Positions 8,156 to 16,931 of a DNA stretch of 64,000 nucleotides are shown here, piece after piece. Source of the DNA: Blastocatellia bacterium (GTDB lineage: Bacteria > Acidobacteriota > Blastocatellia > Chloracidobacteriales > JADJPF01); the NCBI GenBank assembly GCA_016713405.1, contig JADJPF010000020.1:558001-622000 (forward strand), written 5' to 3'. The notes under the pieces were generated by a model. That model had not been told where the DNA came from, did no database searches, and worked only from the letters and a program-made list of their open reading frames with translations. Both the position numbers and the translations under genes were made by a program. The stretch's first letter is position 1. Each line of letters opens with the position of its first letter.

Positions 8156-9046
8156 TTATAAAGCTTGTTTTGATAGTTCGCGAAAAGATGTTAATTCTAT
8201 AGACTGGGCTTTTAATGCAGCAAAAGCTTGCTCAGAAGTTACGGCTGCTAGTTCTTGTTCACGAGAATGTTTTAACCTTGTTACAGTTGTTTTTAACTCT
8301 TCATCTAAAACAGCCGGATGACACATTAATTCACTTAAACCTTCTTTTACCTGTGATAGTATCTTGCTAATTAATGATGGAGTTAAACATCCTGTAGCAA
8401 TAAAACCTTGAAAATGATCAGGATAACAGAGTTTGCTGCTACGAATTTGTTTATGAAAATTCCATTTATAATAATCTAACATTCTGGTAAGTAAATATTT
8501 TTTCCCTATGTCTAACTTAGGCGATTCATTATAAACTTGGCGCAATTGCTTAATGTTGCACTGTTCAAAAGGTTTACGGATATAGCGAATTTTATATTCT
8601 TCTGCTACTTGAATTACTGCGTCTAAAACTTTTGGATGTGCATGTGAATGTTTGTGTGAATCACAATGAGAAATTGTTAAACCTTTAGAAAGCAGATAAT
8701 CAAGCTGTGCTTTAAGTTCTGTAACTATCTCAGCATACTTGACTTGTCGGACTGTCATTAGCCAAATAAAATCCGTTAAAGTACGAGGTAACTTTCCCTT
8801 ACTGTCTAATAATGATCGAATCTGTGATGCTTTTGCTATTGGTTCTTCACCAATTAACACTAAATGACAGCCTAAACTAAGCTTTGGAGCGTCTTTTAGA
8901 CGAGAAAATCCGTCTGATAATGCTCGACCAGCAGCCATAATGGTTGTACTTGTAACAATTCCTTTTAGGTGAGCCTCAATAATTCCAATATTAATCCCTT
9001 TGGCTTGACCATAATCATCAGCATTTACAATTAATTGCTTTTTCAT
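8156..9046 (-). CDS. ChbG/YdjC (HpnK/NaxD) family carbohydrate deacetylase
   Basis: 296 residues. It begins KKQLIVNADDYGQAKGIN, with the family Asp pair, and has LGCHLVL and the metal-site motif ISHCDSHKHSHAHP, then ELMCHPA near the C-terminus. Family members are metal-dependent deacetylases of N-acetylated sugars: chitobiose (ChbG), undecaprenyl-phosphate GalNAc (NaxD) and hopanoid glycosides (HpnK). Its ATG overlaps the stop of the GT39 gene (ATGA at 9043-9046), so the two are translationally coupled. With GT2 and GT39 partners, the NaxD-like role (deacetylating a lipid-linked aminosugar) is my preferred inference. Confidence 0.9.
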   Translation of the reverse strand: MKKQLIVNADDYGQAKGINIGIIEAHLKGIVTSTTIMAAGRALSDGFSRLKDAPKLSLGCHLVLIGEEPIAKASQIRSLLDSKGKLPRTLTDFIWLMTVRQVKYAEIVTELKAQLDYLLSKGLTISHCDSHKHSHAHPKVLDAVIQVAEEYKIRYIRKPFEQCNIKQLRQVYNESPKLDIGKKYLLTRMLDYYKWNFHKQIRSSKLCYPDHFQGFIATGCLTPSLISKILSQVKEGLSELMCHPAVLDEELKTTVTRLKHSREQELAAVTSEQAFAALKAQSIELTSFRELSKQAL

Positions 9047-10677
9047 TGCTTATTAAACGATGGGTTTTCAGTTAAATTTTGATTAAGATCAGTAACATTT
9101 AAGTTATTGATTTTATAGATTTTTACAGCCACAGCACCTAAAGCTTTTATTTCTTTTATAGGCGCATAGTTAGCTTCAATAAAGTTTAAGAGCTTTTCAT
9201 TCTCAAAATAACGTCTTCCATCTTGAAACATTACATAAGTAGTTTGAGTGTCAGAAAATTGAAATTTAGGATCCGACATTGTTTCTGACTTAATATCAAG
9301 GCGGCCAAATGCTTTACAATAATAGTTAATTACTCCTGGTGCTTCACTTGCAATAATTGAATTGGGTTCAGCTTCTTTAGCTACATAATTTATTGCCTCA
9401 CGTAGTCCTAAGTCATAAAACTCATCATGTGGGAAGTAATAGCCTACCTTATCTTTACCTGCTAATGGGTTTAGATAAAGTGAGTAAAACGGAGCAGCAT
9501 TAATTACTATTAATGTTGGTATAACAAGAAAAACTATTGATACTAAGCTAGTTAATACAAATTTTGTTTTAGAACTAAGTTGAGGATATCTTCCTTCACA
9601 CCAAGTTTTTAAATGTTCGTAGCCAAAACTTAAACCTATAGCCATAATTGCGCATACTTGCGGCATACAAGCCAAAATATAGCGTAGCCATTTAGCTCCA
9701 AATATTGAGTATGGAATTATCCAGACTAAAAACATAAATCTTAGGAAAAAATACCCTTCTTCATTGTTGCGACGAAAAGTTACTATTAGCCCAAGTATAA
9801 AAGCTAAAAGTATTGGTAAAGGTGTTTTAACTAGTAAAGCTAATAAATAGAAGTAAATAGGTAGTCCGCTAAGTGGAATTGCTGCATCAGTTTGATAAAG
9901 TTCACCCATCATATAATAACCATGATGAGTAACTGTTAAAGTACGTGAATATTGAGCCATATATTTAATTATACCAGGCATTAATACTGCCGGATTAGCA
10001 ATTAAAAAGACGACTCCCATCATAATAAAAAATAGTAAAACGTGTTTACCTTTAATTTTTGTATTCCATTTATTAGGCCCAAGTAAATGATAATAAAGAA
10101 AATTTAAGCCAAAGAAATGAGGGAAATACTTAGACGCTAGCATTAAACCAAAGCTTGCTCCACTGCTAGCCCAATAACCTAGTTTAGCAAAACTTTCTGT
10201 CTCGGTAGCTTGTTTAGCTTTTCTGGCTAAATAGTAGGCTAGCCAAAGGAAAAATACCATTAGCGTATCTTCTTTAGCTACACGATTTATTAAAATTGTA
10301 TGGATATTTATTGCCCACATTAGAGCCGTTAAAATGCCTATGCGGAAGTTAAATAGATTGGAAAAAAACAAGTATAAAATTATACAAGTGAGTGAGCCAA
10401 AAATTACATTAGGAAGACGCAAAGCACTTTCAGTAGCAATAGGATTACCTAGTTGATCATTTGCTGCAATGCAAACTGCTCCAAGGACTTTCATCAACAT
10501 AGGATGTTCTGCATTAGCAGTATAATCACCTTGTTTGTAAGCTTCTATTGCATCAGTTTTATGGGTTTCATCCTCACTTAAACCTGCTATATCTAGTTGA
10601 TAAAACCTAAGCACAAAAGCAAGTAAAGTGATTAGCAATAAAAGAACAACTCTACGTTTATAAAGTGCTTCTATCAT
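9043..10677 (-). CDS. Glycosyltransferase family 39 (ArnT/PMT-like) membrane protein
   Basis: 544 residues, polytopic. The first helix is followed by the GT-C acidic motif LSEDETHKTDAIEAY in the first periplasmic loop, and a second region reads INRVAKEDTLMVFFLWLAYYLA. About ten hydrophobic segments span residues 10-400, and a soluble periplasmic tail follows. These enzymes move a sugar from polyprenyl phosphate to lipid A or protein on the periplasmic side. It is the first gene of the four-gene minus-strand operon and overlaps the deacetylase by four bases. The acceptor is unknown; an O-mannosyltransferase for proteins is the main alternative to a lipid A aminosugar transferase. Confidence 0.87.
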   Translation of the reverse strand: MIEALYKRRVVLLLLITLLAFVLRFYQLDIAGLSEDETHKTDAIEAYKQGDYTANAEHPMLMKVLGAVCIAANDQLGNPIATESALRLPNVIFGSLTCIILYLFFSNLFNFRIGILTALMWAINIHTILINRVAKEDTLMVFFLWLAYYLARKAKQATETESFAKLGYWASSGASFGLMLASKYFPHFFGLNFLYYHLLGPNKWNTKIKGKHVLLFFIMMGVVFLIANPAVLMPGIIKYMAQYSRTLTVTHHGYYMMGELYQTDAAIPLSGLPIYFYLLALLVKTPLPILLAFILGLIVTFRRNNEEGYFFLRFMFLVWIIPYSIFGAKWLRYILACMPQVCAIMAIGLSFGYEHLKTWCEGRYPQLSSKTKFVLTSLVSIVFLVIPTLIVINAAPFYSLYLNPLAGKDKVGYYFPHDEFYDLGLREAINYVAKEAEPNSIIASEAPGVINYYCKAFGRLDIKSETMSDPKFQFSDTQTTYVMFQDGRRYFENEKLLNFIEANYAPIKEIKALGAVAVKIYKINNLNVTDLNQNLTENPSFNKQ

Positions 10678-10872
10678 TACAACTCTACAACTCTGGACGT
10701 TAAAGCAAAATGAATTTTTATTATTTAAGCTATAAAAGCAAACATTATTGGATTTATAAAAAAAAAGTACAAATCTAATATCCGAAATTTCAGCAGATTT
10801 TGAACTTATTTTTTAGATAAATTTAAGCCAAGAATGCTTTTGAAAGAAAAACTTGCAAAACCTTAGGAAGGT

Positions 10873-10906
10873 TTTTTGGGAGTGGAGATTTTTGCACTCC
10901 CAAAAA
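10873..10906. repeat. 12-bp hairpin downstream of the first TonB receptor
   Basis: TTTTTGGGAGTG (10873-10884) pairs with CACTCCCAAAAA (10895-10906). It lies 9 bases past the receptor stop. Neither strand has a T-tract after the stem beyond its own A/T arms, so it is a weak terminator candidate; a smaller hairpin at about 10857-10876 adds to it. Confidence 0.5.
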
Positions 10907-10915
10907 GCTATGAGT

Positions 10916-13447
10916 TTAAAAATCAAACTCAAATTTTCCTCTAAATGTTCTGCTTACACTGTTATAAAAAGTGCCAAAGTTAACACTATCAATATTTGCT
11001 TGTACATCTCTAGGGTTAAAATTGTTGGTGATATTAAAGATTTTTACTCCAACCCTAGTTTTATATTTTTTACCTAAAACAGGAATATTTATTCCTTTAG
11101 TAACTTGCATATCCAAGGAAACAAAACGAGGAAAACGATCTCGATTGCGTAGTCCAACAAAGTCTTGGTTTGCATCAATACGGGAAAAAGGAAATCCAGT
11201 ACGTAAATCTAAAACAGGAAATGCCATTAAGTCAAAAGGAAGCTTAATACTACTAGTTACTAGCAATCTGTTTGGTGTGTCAAATGCTAGTCGAGAGCGT
11301 TGATTTTCACGAATTATAGGATTACGGAAATTACCAAAATAAGTGTTAAAGTCGTTTAAGTCACCTGTTGCACGAGAACGAACATAAGAAACAGTAACCT
11401 CATTATCCTGATTAACTTTATAGCGGCTTGTAAATTGAAATTCTTGATAGCGAGAACGTCCACCATTTGAAAGCAGTAGGGAAGAACCTTTTACAGGGTC
11501 AGTTGAAGGATTGACGATAAATTCATCCCGGCCTTCACGACGTTGATAACCAAAGCGGAAAAATACGCCTTTAGCTAATTGTCTATCTACTTCAAATGTA
11601 GTTGAAATACTGTAAGGAATGCGTAATTCATTAGCAAAAGTATTACGAAATAGCCGATCTTTATCAATAATACTACCATCATTAGCAAAAGTAGTGACGC
11701 TACGGCTTTGGAGTTGTTCAAATGCTCCTACACCAAGTGCAACTTTGTCATAAAATCGGCCCACACCACCGCGAAAAACTGTTTTACCATCGCTAAAAGG
11801 TACAAAAAGAAATCCAAACCTAGGTGCAAAGTTTGCTCCTCCAGCAATTTCATCATGGTCATAACGTAGGCCAATATCAAAAATTAACTTAGAGTTAACA
11901 CTATATTTATCTTGAATATAAAGGGTTTGCTCTGGATTATCCCTATCAATTTGACCACTACCAACAAAATTAATTTGCTGGAGAGTATTTGTTATTACAG
12001 GGGTGTTAACTACAGGAGACATAGGATCGTTAGTATTATTAAAAGTTTTTACTACATTTATTGGAGAATTTTGATCCCGCCCATTGTAATTATTAAAACT
12101 AATTAGTGCTCCAACTTTTAAGGCATGACTACCCTTAAACCTAAAAGATGGAAGGCTATAGTTTATTTGTGTGTCATAGCGATCTGTAAAACGAGATTGA
12201 CGATTAAAGAAACTACCAAAATTATTTTCCTGAGAAACAAACATTGATTTGCCGTCTTGAGGAAAAATAAAAGCATCAAAGCTCTTTGCACCAAAAATTG
12301 CTTCTAAAAATCCACCATTGTCAAATGCTACACGTTCTGCAACCGCTAGAAAAAAGCCTCGTTGACGGAAATTAGGGCTAACATCCATTGCATTAAAAGT
12401 ATTTAGGTTAACAAATGACAAGTTTTGAGGGAAAAATGAAAAGTTAAAAGTAATATGATTACGATCATTTACTGAATAATCAACTTGTGTAAATATATCA
12501 AAAGTTTCTAGTTTAGTGTCATTTCTAAAATTAGGTAGTGAGGGAATACGAGTACGGATAAAACGATATTCTAATGATTGAGAAAACGTTAATTTCTTTT
12601 TAATAATAGGGCCTGTAATAATAAATCGAGGTGTAAAAGATTCTAGGCCAACAATTTTACTTTCACCTGTAACAGGGTCATTACGACGACGCAGGCGAGG
12701 AAAAAAGTTGGTAAATAAAAACTTATATTTATCTCCACCAGAACGAGTTCCAATTGAAGTAACTGCACCAGTAAATTTTCCATATTCGGCTGAATAAGGG
12801 CTGGAAAGTACTGCTACAGACTCAATTGCTTCAATTGGCAGACTGATAGCAAAATCTCCTGTAACTGGATCAGTTACATTAGTGCTGTTAACAAGTAGCC
12901 CACTTTGGCTAGAACGCGCACCTTTAATGTTTAGCAAGCCGTCTGGCCCACGAATTACACCTGGAAGTAAGGGTAATGCTTCTTGAAAACGTTCATTTGC
13001 TAGAGGTGCATTGCGGAGTTCTTTTTGTTTTACTTCACCAACATTAGTTGTATTGTCAGTATTTATTTTGTTGTCATCATTAGCTATTACTTCTACATCA
13101 ACTCCAACGCTTGCTATTTTAAGCACAACATCCAGATCGCCAACTGCACCAGGTAAAAGTTTATAAGTTTTTGTAAAAGGTTCAAACCCAGGGGTTTCTA
13201 CTGAAATAGTATAATCGCCAGGTGAGAGATCTAAAATAGCAAATCTGCCTTCTTCATCTGAAATAGCTTCTAACTGTTTTACAATACCGGCACCAGAAAG
13301 CATTACAGTTGCACCAGATAAAGGAGTTTTAACCCCATCTGTTGCTAATGTATGTACTACACCTTTTAACTTTGCTGCTTGTGGCATTGCTAAAGCTAAA
13401 AAGCTATAGGAAAGAATAAATACTAAAGAAACTAGTATTTTATACAT
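10916..13447 (-). CDS. TonB-dependent receptor with carboxypeptidase-regulatory-like domain (Oar-like)
   Basis: Outer-membrane beta-barrel for uptake of large substrates. An ATG at 13447 is chosen because AAGGA precedes it and a signal peptide then begins at once (MYKILVSLVFILSYSFLALA); a longer form from 13498 lacks both. After the signal: a carboxypeptidase-regulatory-like beta domain (about 27-115, GDYTISVETPGFEPFTK), a plug domain (about 130-240, with LLPGVIRGPDGLLNIKGARSSQSG and SPYSAEYGKFTGAV), and a barrel ending in aromatic F-E-F-D-F. 843 residues. No TonB, ExbB or substrate enzyme is adjacent, so the ligand is unknown. It ends 239 bases from the GT39 operon. Confidence 0.92.
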   Translation of the reverse strand: MYKILVSLVFILSYSFLALAMPQAAKLKGVVHTLATDGVKTPLSGATVMLSGAGIVKQLEAISDEEGRFAILDLSPGDYTISVETPGFEPFTKTYKLLPGAVGDLDVVLKIASVGVDVEVIANDDNKINTDNTTNVGEVKQKELRNAPLANERFQEALPLLPGVIRGPDGLLNIKGARSSQSGLLVNSTNVTDPVTGDFAISLPIEAIESVAVLSSPYSAEYGKFTGAVTSIGTRSGGDKYKFLFTNFFPRLRRRNDPVTGESKIVGLESFTPRFIITGPIIKKKLTFSQSLEYRFIRTRIPSLPNFRNDTKLETFDIFTQVDYSVNDRNHITFNFSFFPQNLSFVNLNTFNAMDVSPNFRQRGFFLAVAERVAFDNGGFLEAIFGAKSFDAFIFPQDGKSMFVSQENNFGSFFNRQSRFTDRYDTQINYSLPSFRFKGSHALKVGALISFNNYNGRDQNSPINVVKTFNNTNDPMSPVVNTPVITNTLQQINFVGSGQIDRDNPEQTLYIQDKYSVNSKLIFDIGLRYDHDEIAGGANFAPRFGFLFVPFSDGKTVFRGGVGRFYDKVALGVGAFEQLQSRSVTTFANDGSIIDKDRLFRNTFANELRIPYSISTTFEVDRQLAKGVFFRFGYQRREGRDEFIVNPSTDPVKGSSLLLSNGGRSRYQEFQFTSRYKVNQDNEVTVSYVRSRATGDLNDFNTYFGNFRNPIIRENQRSRLAFDTPNRLLVTSSIKLPFDLMAFPVLDLRTGFPFSRIDANQDFVGLRNRDRFPRFVSLDMQVTKGINIPVLGKKYKTRVGVKIFNITNNFNPRDVQANIDSVNFGTFYNSVSRTFRGKFEFDF

Positions 13448-13498
13448 AATTGGATTCCTTGGCAAAAAGCTAGGTTTAAAGTAGGGTTTTGTTAACAT

Positions 13499-13836
13499 TT
13501 TAATTAGCCTTAAACAGCTATAATCATTTTATGCCATAAGCAAATTTATAATCTTAAAGAGTTATAATCCTGCTTAGATATAAATTATTTCTTAAATTAG
13601 TTTTAGTTTACTTGAGCGTTTTTACTAAAACTTAGATATTACAATAGCTTTTTAATGATCTTCAAGTCAGAGAAAAAGATGTTTAGGAGAAATCAAACTA
13701 AAGGAAAATGCTTATTTATGGATGAGCCTGGAATTTCTTACCAAGAAAAGCTTGACTTTGTTAAAAGGCAAAGTTAATAATATCGCTTTCCAAAACGAAA
13801 AAGTTTTTGAAATCTTTTTGAAAATAAAAGCTTTGT
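13499..13836. other. Non-coding stretch ahead of the tRNA pair
   Basis: No gene is seen. It holds the upstream region of the TonB receptor on the minus strand and, at 13752-13780, a possible promoter for the tRNAs. Confidence 0.6.
13752..13780 (+). promoter_or_regulatory. Possible promoter of the tRNA-Lys/tRNA-Glu unit
   Basis: TTGACT (13752-13757), a 17-base spacer and TAATAA (13775-13780), 56 bases ahead of the tRNA-Lys. The fit is moderate. Confidence 0.4.
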
Positions 13837-13909
13837 GGGCCGTTAGCTCAGCCGGTAGAGCATTTGGCTTTTAACCAAAGGGTCGGTGGTTCGAGCCCAC
13901 CACGGCTCA
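13837..13909 (+). tRNA. tRNA-Lys (anticodon TTT)
   Basis: A full cloverleaf: acceptor GGGCCGT pairs with ACGGCTC, D-arm GCTC/GAGC, anticodon stem TTTGG/CCAAA with loop CTTTTAA, and T-arm GGTGG-TTCGAGC-CCACC. The anticodon TTT is at 13870-13872. CCA is not encoded. Confidence 0.97.
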
Positions 13910-13928
13910 CTTCTACAAAGTTTTATTT

Positions 13929-14003
<75 letters not shown>

Positions 14004-14224
14004 TTTTAACTTCTTCTTAAATTACTTGCTTAAATTTTTTCAAAACAATCTCTACTTTATTTGTCTAACTTTATCCTATTTTATTTTAATAAACGTGCTG
14101 TCCTAATTGTGCATCTTCTTAAGGTAATGTTTTATCGCTTAGGAATGCTTTGTTGGACGGCTTTTTTGTTTTGCGCTTTAATTAAAGTTTGCCTGCCTCA
14201 GAAATCCTTTTGGGAGAGATCAAA

Positions 14225-15907
14225 ATGTTAAACAAGTTATATTTTGTTTTACAGTTGCTTATAAGCTTTTTTGTTTTGTCTCAATTTAATTTAGTTTTTG
14301 CTAATTCTTTTGCTAGTTCTAATGAGACTGTTTTAACTCTACCTTTTGAAAATGTTTCTAATAAAACAGAATATAACTGGATTGGTGAAGGTTTTTCTTT
14401 AGGTATTACTAATTTATTAACAAATTCTGGCTTGGTTGCTTTAGATGTAGAGGAAAGAAACCTAGCTTATGAGCGTTTAGGACTTGCTCCTACAGCAATA
14501 CTCACCCGCGCTAGTGCTATAAAGATAGGAGAAAAAGCTGGAGCAGATATTTTAGTAATAGGAACTTATAGCATTGTTGGGGAAGGAAAAAATCGTACTC
14601 TTACAGTCACATCTAGGATGATTGACCTACGTGAGGGCCGTGCAATAGGAAATGATTATACTTTTAGTGGAACAATTACAGATCTTCAAGTAATTCAAGG
14701 CAAATTGGCTTGGGAAATTCTTTATAACCGCATCCCAGGTTTTGCTTTTTCTCGTGAACAACTAGTTAACAAAGCAACATTGATTCCTTCTAGTGCCTTT
14801 GAAAGCTATGTTAAAGCACTTTTGACAGCTAACAGAGATGACAAAGTTAAATTTTTATTTCGTGCCTTGTCAGAATATCAACAAAATAACAGCGGCCAAT
14901 ATTCGCAAGCCGTATTTACACTAGGGCATCTTTATTATGATGAAGCTAACTATAAAGATGCTCTTAACTGGCTGACAAAAGTAGATCTTAAAGATCCTTC
15001 TTATCTGGAATCAGAATTTTACAAAGCTGTTGCTTATATTCAAACTAATGATAATGAAAAGGCTGGAACAATCCTAAAAATTTTAACAAATGATTTGCCG
15101 CTTTATGAGGTTTTTAATAATGCCGCAATTATTGAGGTCAGAAACAATAACTTTAATGAAGCAATTCGCCTTTTTGGACTCGCCTTACAAGCTGCTCCAC
15201 GAGACAATAATCTATTATTTAATTATGGCTATGCCTTTTGGCGAGCAGGGCAATATTCATCAGCCGCTAATCAATTAAATCAATTAGTTAGACGTGAAAC
15301 TAAAGATGGACAAGCTTACTATATACTTGCAAAAAGTCTTGAAAAAATGGATCAAAAACTAGAAGCTGCAAATGCTTTAGATGAAGCTAAAAAATATCTG
15401 CCAGATTTTGCTAAATGGGAAACAGATGGCAAAATACCTAATCTAACACGAGTAAAAGATCATTTTAGCCGTAGTGCTTACCTAAGAGTTATTAGAGGAA
15501 AAGATAAGGCTGCTACCACTTTAGCAAAAAGATCTGAAGAAATAGAAACTCTTCTAGCAAAAGCTCAAGGATTTTTTATTGCTGGTCGAGATCAAGAAGC
15601 AATTAGTAGCTTAAATGAAGTTTTTAAGCTAGCCTCAGATAATGCAGATGCTCATTTGCTTATGGGAAGGCTTCAAGAACGACGTGCAAATATAGACGGC
15701 GCAATCACTTCACTTAAAGCAGCCATATTTTGGAACCCTAAATTAATTGCTGGACATATTTTATTAGGACGGATTTATTTCCAGAAAAACGAGTTAGTAC
15801 AAGCTAGAAATTACTTAAGACAAGCTCTAGCACTTAACCCTGAAGATAGAGATGCTTTAGCCCTAAAACGCTTAATAGATTCAGAAAATAAATTAGAAAA
15901 TAAATGA
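14225..15907 (+). CDS. TPR protein with N-terminal FlgO/CsgG-like domain
   Basis: 560 residues. The ATG at 14225 is preferred to one at 14189, since GGGAGAG precedes it and the signal peptide MLNKLYFVLQLLISFFVLSQ then starts directly. After the signal comes a FlgO/CsgG-like alpha-beta domain (about 30-165; LTLPFENVSNKTEYNWIGEG, GADILVIGTYSIVG). Tetratricopeptide repeats fill about 200-555, most clearly AHLLMGRLQERRANIDGAIT and LLGRIYFQKNELVQARNYLR. Likely a periplasmic or envelope scaffold. Its stop overlaps the start of the NfeD-like gene (ATGA), so the two form an operon. The exact role is not known. Confidence 0.82.
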   Translation: MLNKLYFVLQLLISFFVLSQFNLVFANSFASSNETVLTLPFENVSNKTEYNWIGEGFSLGITNLLTNSGLVALDVEERNLAYERLGLAPTAILTRASAIKIGEKAGADILVIGTYSIVGEGKNRTLTVTSRMIDLREGRAIGNDYTFSGTITDLQVIQGKLAWEILYNRIPGFAFSREQLVNKATLIPSSAFESYVKALLTANRDDKVKFLFRALSEYQQNNSGQYSQAVFTLGHLYYDEANYKDALNWLTKVDLKDPSYLESEFYKAVAYIQTNDNEKAGTILKILTNDLPLYEVFNNAAIIEVRNNNFNEAIRLFGLALQAAPRDNNLLFNYGYAFWRAGQYSSAANQLNQLVRRETKDGQAYYILAKSLEKMDQKLEAANALDEAKKYLPDFAKWETDGKIPNLTRVKDHFSRSAYLRVIRGKDKAATTLAKRSEEIETLLAKAQGFFIAGRDQEAISSLNEVFKLASDNADAHLLMGRLQERRANIDGAITSLKAAIFWNPKLIAGHILLGRIYFQKNELVQARNYLRQALALNPEDRDALALKRLIDSENKLENK

Positions 15908-16206
15908 AAATAGTATTTTTCATATTAGTATTTCTAATAGTTCTAGTTACAAGTTTAATCCTATATATTGTCTATGCTTCTCGAAAACATAAGTTAGATA
16001 GTAGTTATAAATCTGTACTTGGAGCAAAAGTCTTAGCTCAAACAGATCTAAATCCCAAAGGTGTAATTTTAATTAATGGTCAAGCATGGATTGTAATTTC
16101 TAGTAAAATAGTTAAAAAAGGGACTTTGGTAGAAGTTATTGAAACTGACGATGTTTTTCTTAGGGTAAAACCTGTGTTTTCTACTACTTTTTCGGCAAAT
16201 GAATAG
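15904..16206 (+). CDS. Short NfeD-like membrane protein (OB-fold domain)
   Basis: 100 residues: one N-terminal transmembrane helix (about 3-25) and a C-terminal OB-fold of the NfeD type, with the spaced pattern VLGAKVLAQTDLNPKGVILI, then GQAWIV and GTLVEVIETDDVFLRVKP. Full NfeD proteins work with stomatin/flotillin-type membrane proteins; this is the short form with just one helix. It is coupled to the TPR gene by a four-base overlap. No SPFH partner is in the window. Confidence 0.78.
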   Translation: MKIVFFILVFLIVLVTSLILYIVYASRKHKLDSSYKSVLGAKVLAQTDLNPKGVILINGQAWIVISSKIVKKGTLVEVIETDDVFLRVKPVFSTTFSANE

Positions 16207-16305
16207 CATTGTTTTTTCTTGATATGCTAAGATTAGCCACTATTTTAACTCTACAAAAAATCTATCAAATTAAATAATTTTAATAAATAAAAGAGGTCTA
16301 CTAAA

Positions 16306-16848
16306 GTGGATAAAGAAGGGGCCAAAACTCGTGAAAAAGAGCTTTCTCCTTGGACTGAACGCCAAGGGGTAGTAAGTTTTGTTATTTTAATAGTTCTTTG
16401 TTTAAGCTTTTATACATTAGGTATTTTTGTAGGTCGGTGGTCTAGTAATACTACTACTACCCAAGCTACAAATAATCCTGCTATGGCTGCAAGTATGCGT
16501 TATAGCGGGGCAAGTGCAGACACAAACGAAGTTATAAAAGATAAAGCAGAAGAAAAATCAATTGTTGAGCCAAAAAATAGTTTTTTACCTTCTAATAGTG
16601 AAAAATACTCTGTTCAAGTTGCATCTCCTAATAGCCAAGAAGAAGCAGATAAAATTGTAGAGAAATTACGTAAGATTGGACTTGATAGCGTTCATGTCAT
16701 AGCACCACAACCAAATTCAGTAGCCCAATTTTATATTGTTAGAGTAGGCCCTTATGATGTAGACACAGCCCGCCAAGTAGCAGAAGAATTACAAAACGAT
16801 CATAATTTTCGTGGCGTGCAGGTAATGCCAAAACAAACAAAACAATAA
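16306..16848 (+). CDS. SPOR domain-containing membrane protein
   Basis: 180 residues, GTG start after AGAGG. It has a cytoplasmic charged N-tail, a single transmembrane helix (about 24-42), a flexible linker and a C-terminal SPOR domain (about 98-176; YSVQVASPNSQEEADKIVEKL, FYIVRVGPYDVDTARQVAEEL). SPOR domains bind denuded peptidoglycan at the division septum, so this is likely a cell-division or wall-remodelling factor with the domain in the periplasm. It lies just ahead of lnt among envelope genes. Confidence 0.9.
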   Translation: MDKEGAKTREKELSPWTERQGVVSFVILIVLCLSFYTLGIFVGRWSSNTTTTQATNNPAMAASMRYSGASADTNEVIKDKAEEKSIVEPKNSFLPSNSEKYSVQVASPNSQEEADKIVEKLRKIGLDSVHVIAPQPNSVAQFYIVRVGPYDVDTARQVAEELQNDHNFRGVQVMPKQTKQ

Positions 16849-16870
16849 AATCACCTAATTAGTTTGTTGT

Positions 16871-16916
16871 AGAGAAGGTTAAATTCCTAAGATCTATTGG
16901 GATTTTTAACTTCTCT
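16871..16916. repeat. Inverted repeat between the SPOR gene and lnt
   Basis: AGAGAAGGTTAAA (16871-16883) pairs, with one bulge, with TTTAACTTCTCT (16905-16916). No U-tract follows. It may be a processing hairpin or a weak attenuator. Confidence 0.45.
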
Positions 16917-16931
16917 GCTAAACTTATTTGC

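Noticed and set aside
10873..10906. Hairpin after the first TonB receptor as a clean terminator
   Set aside because: Neither strand shows a T-tract beyond the stem's own arms, so I list it only as an inverted repeat.
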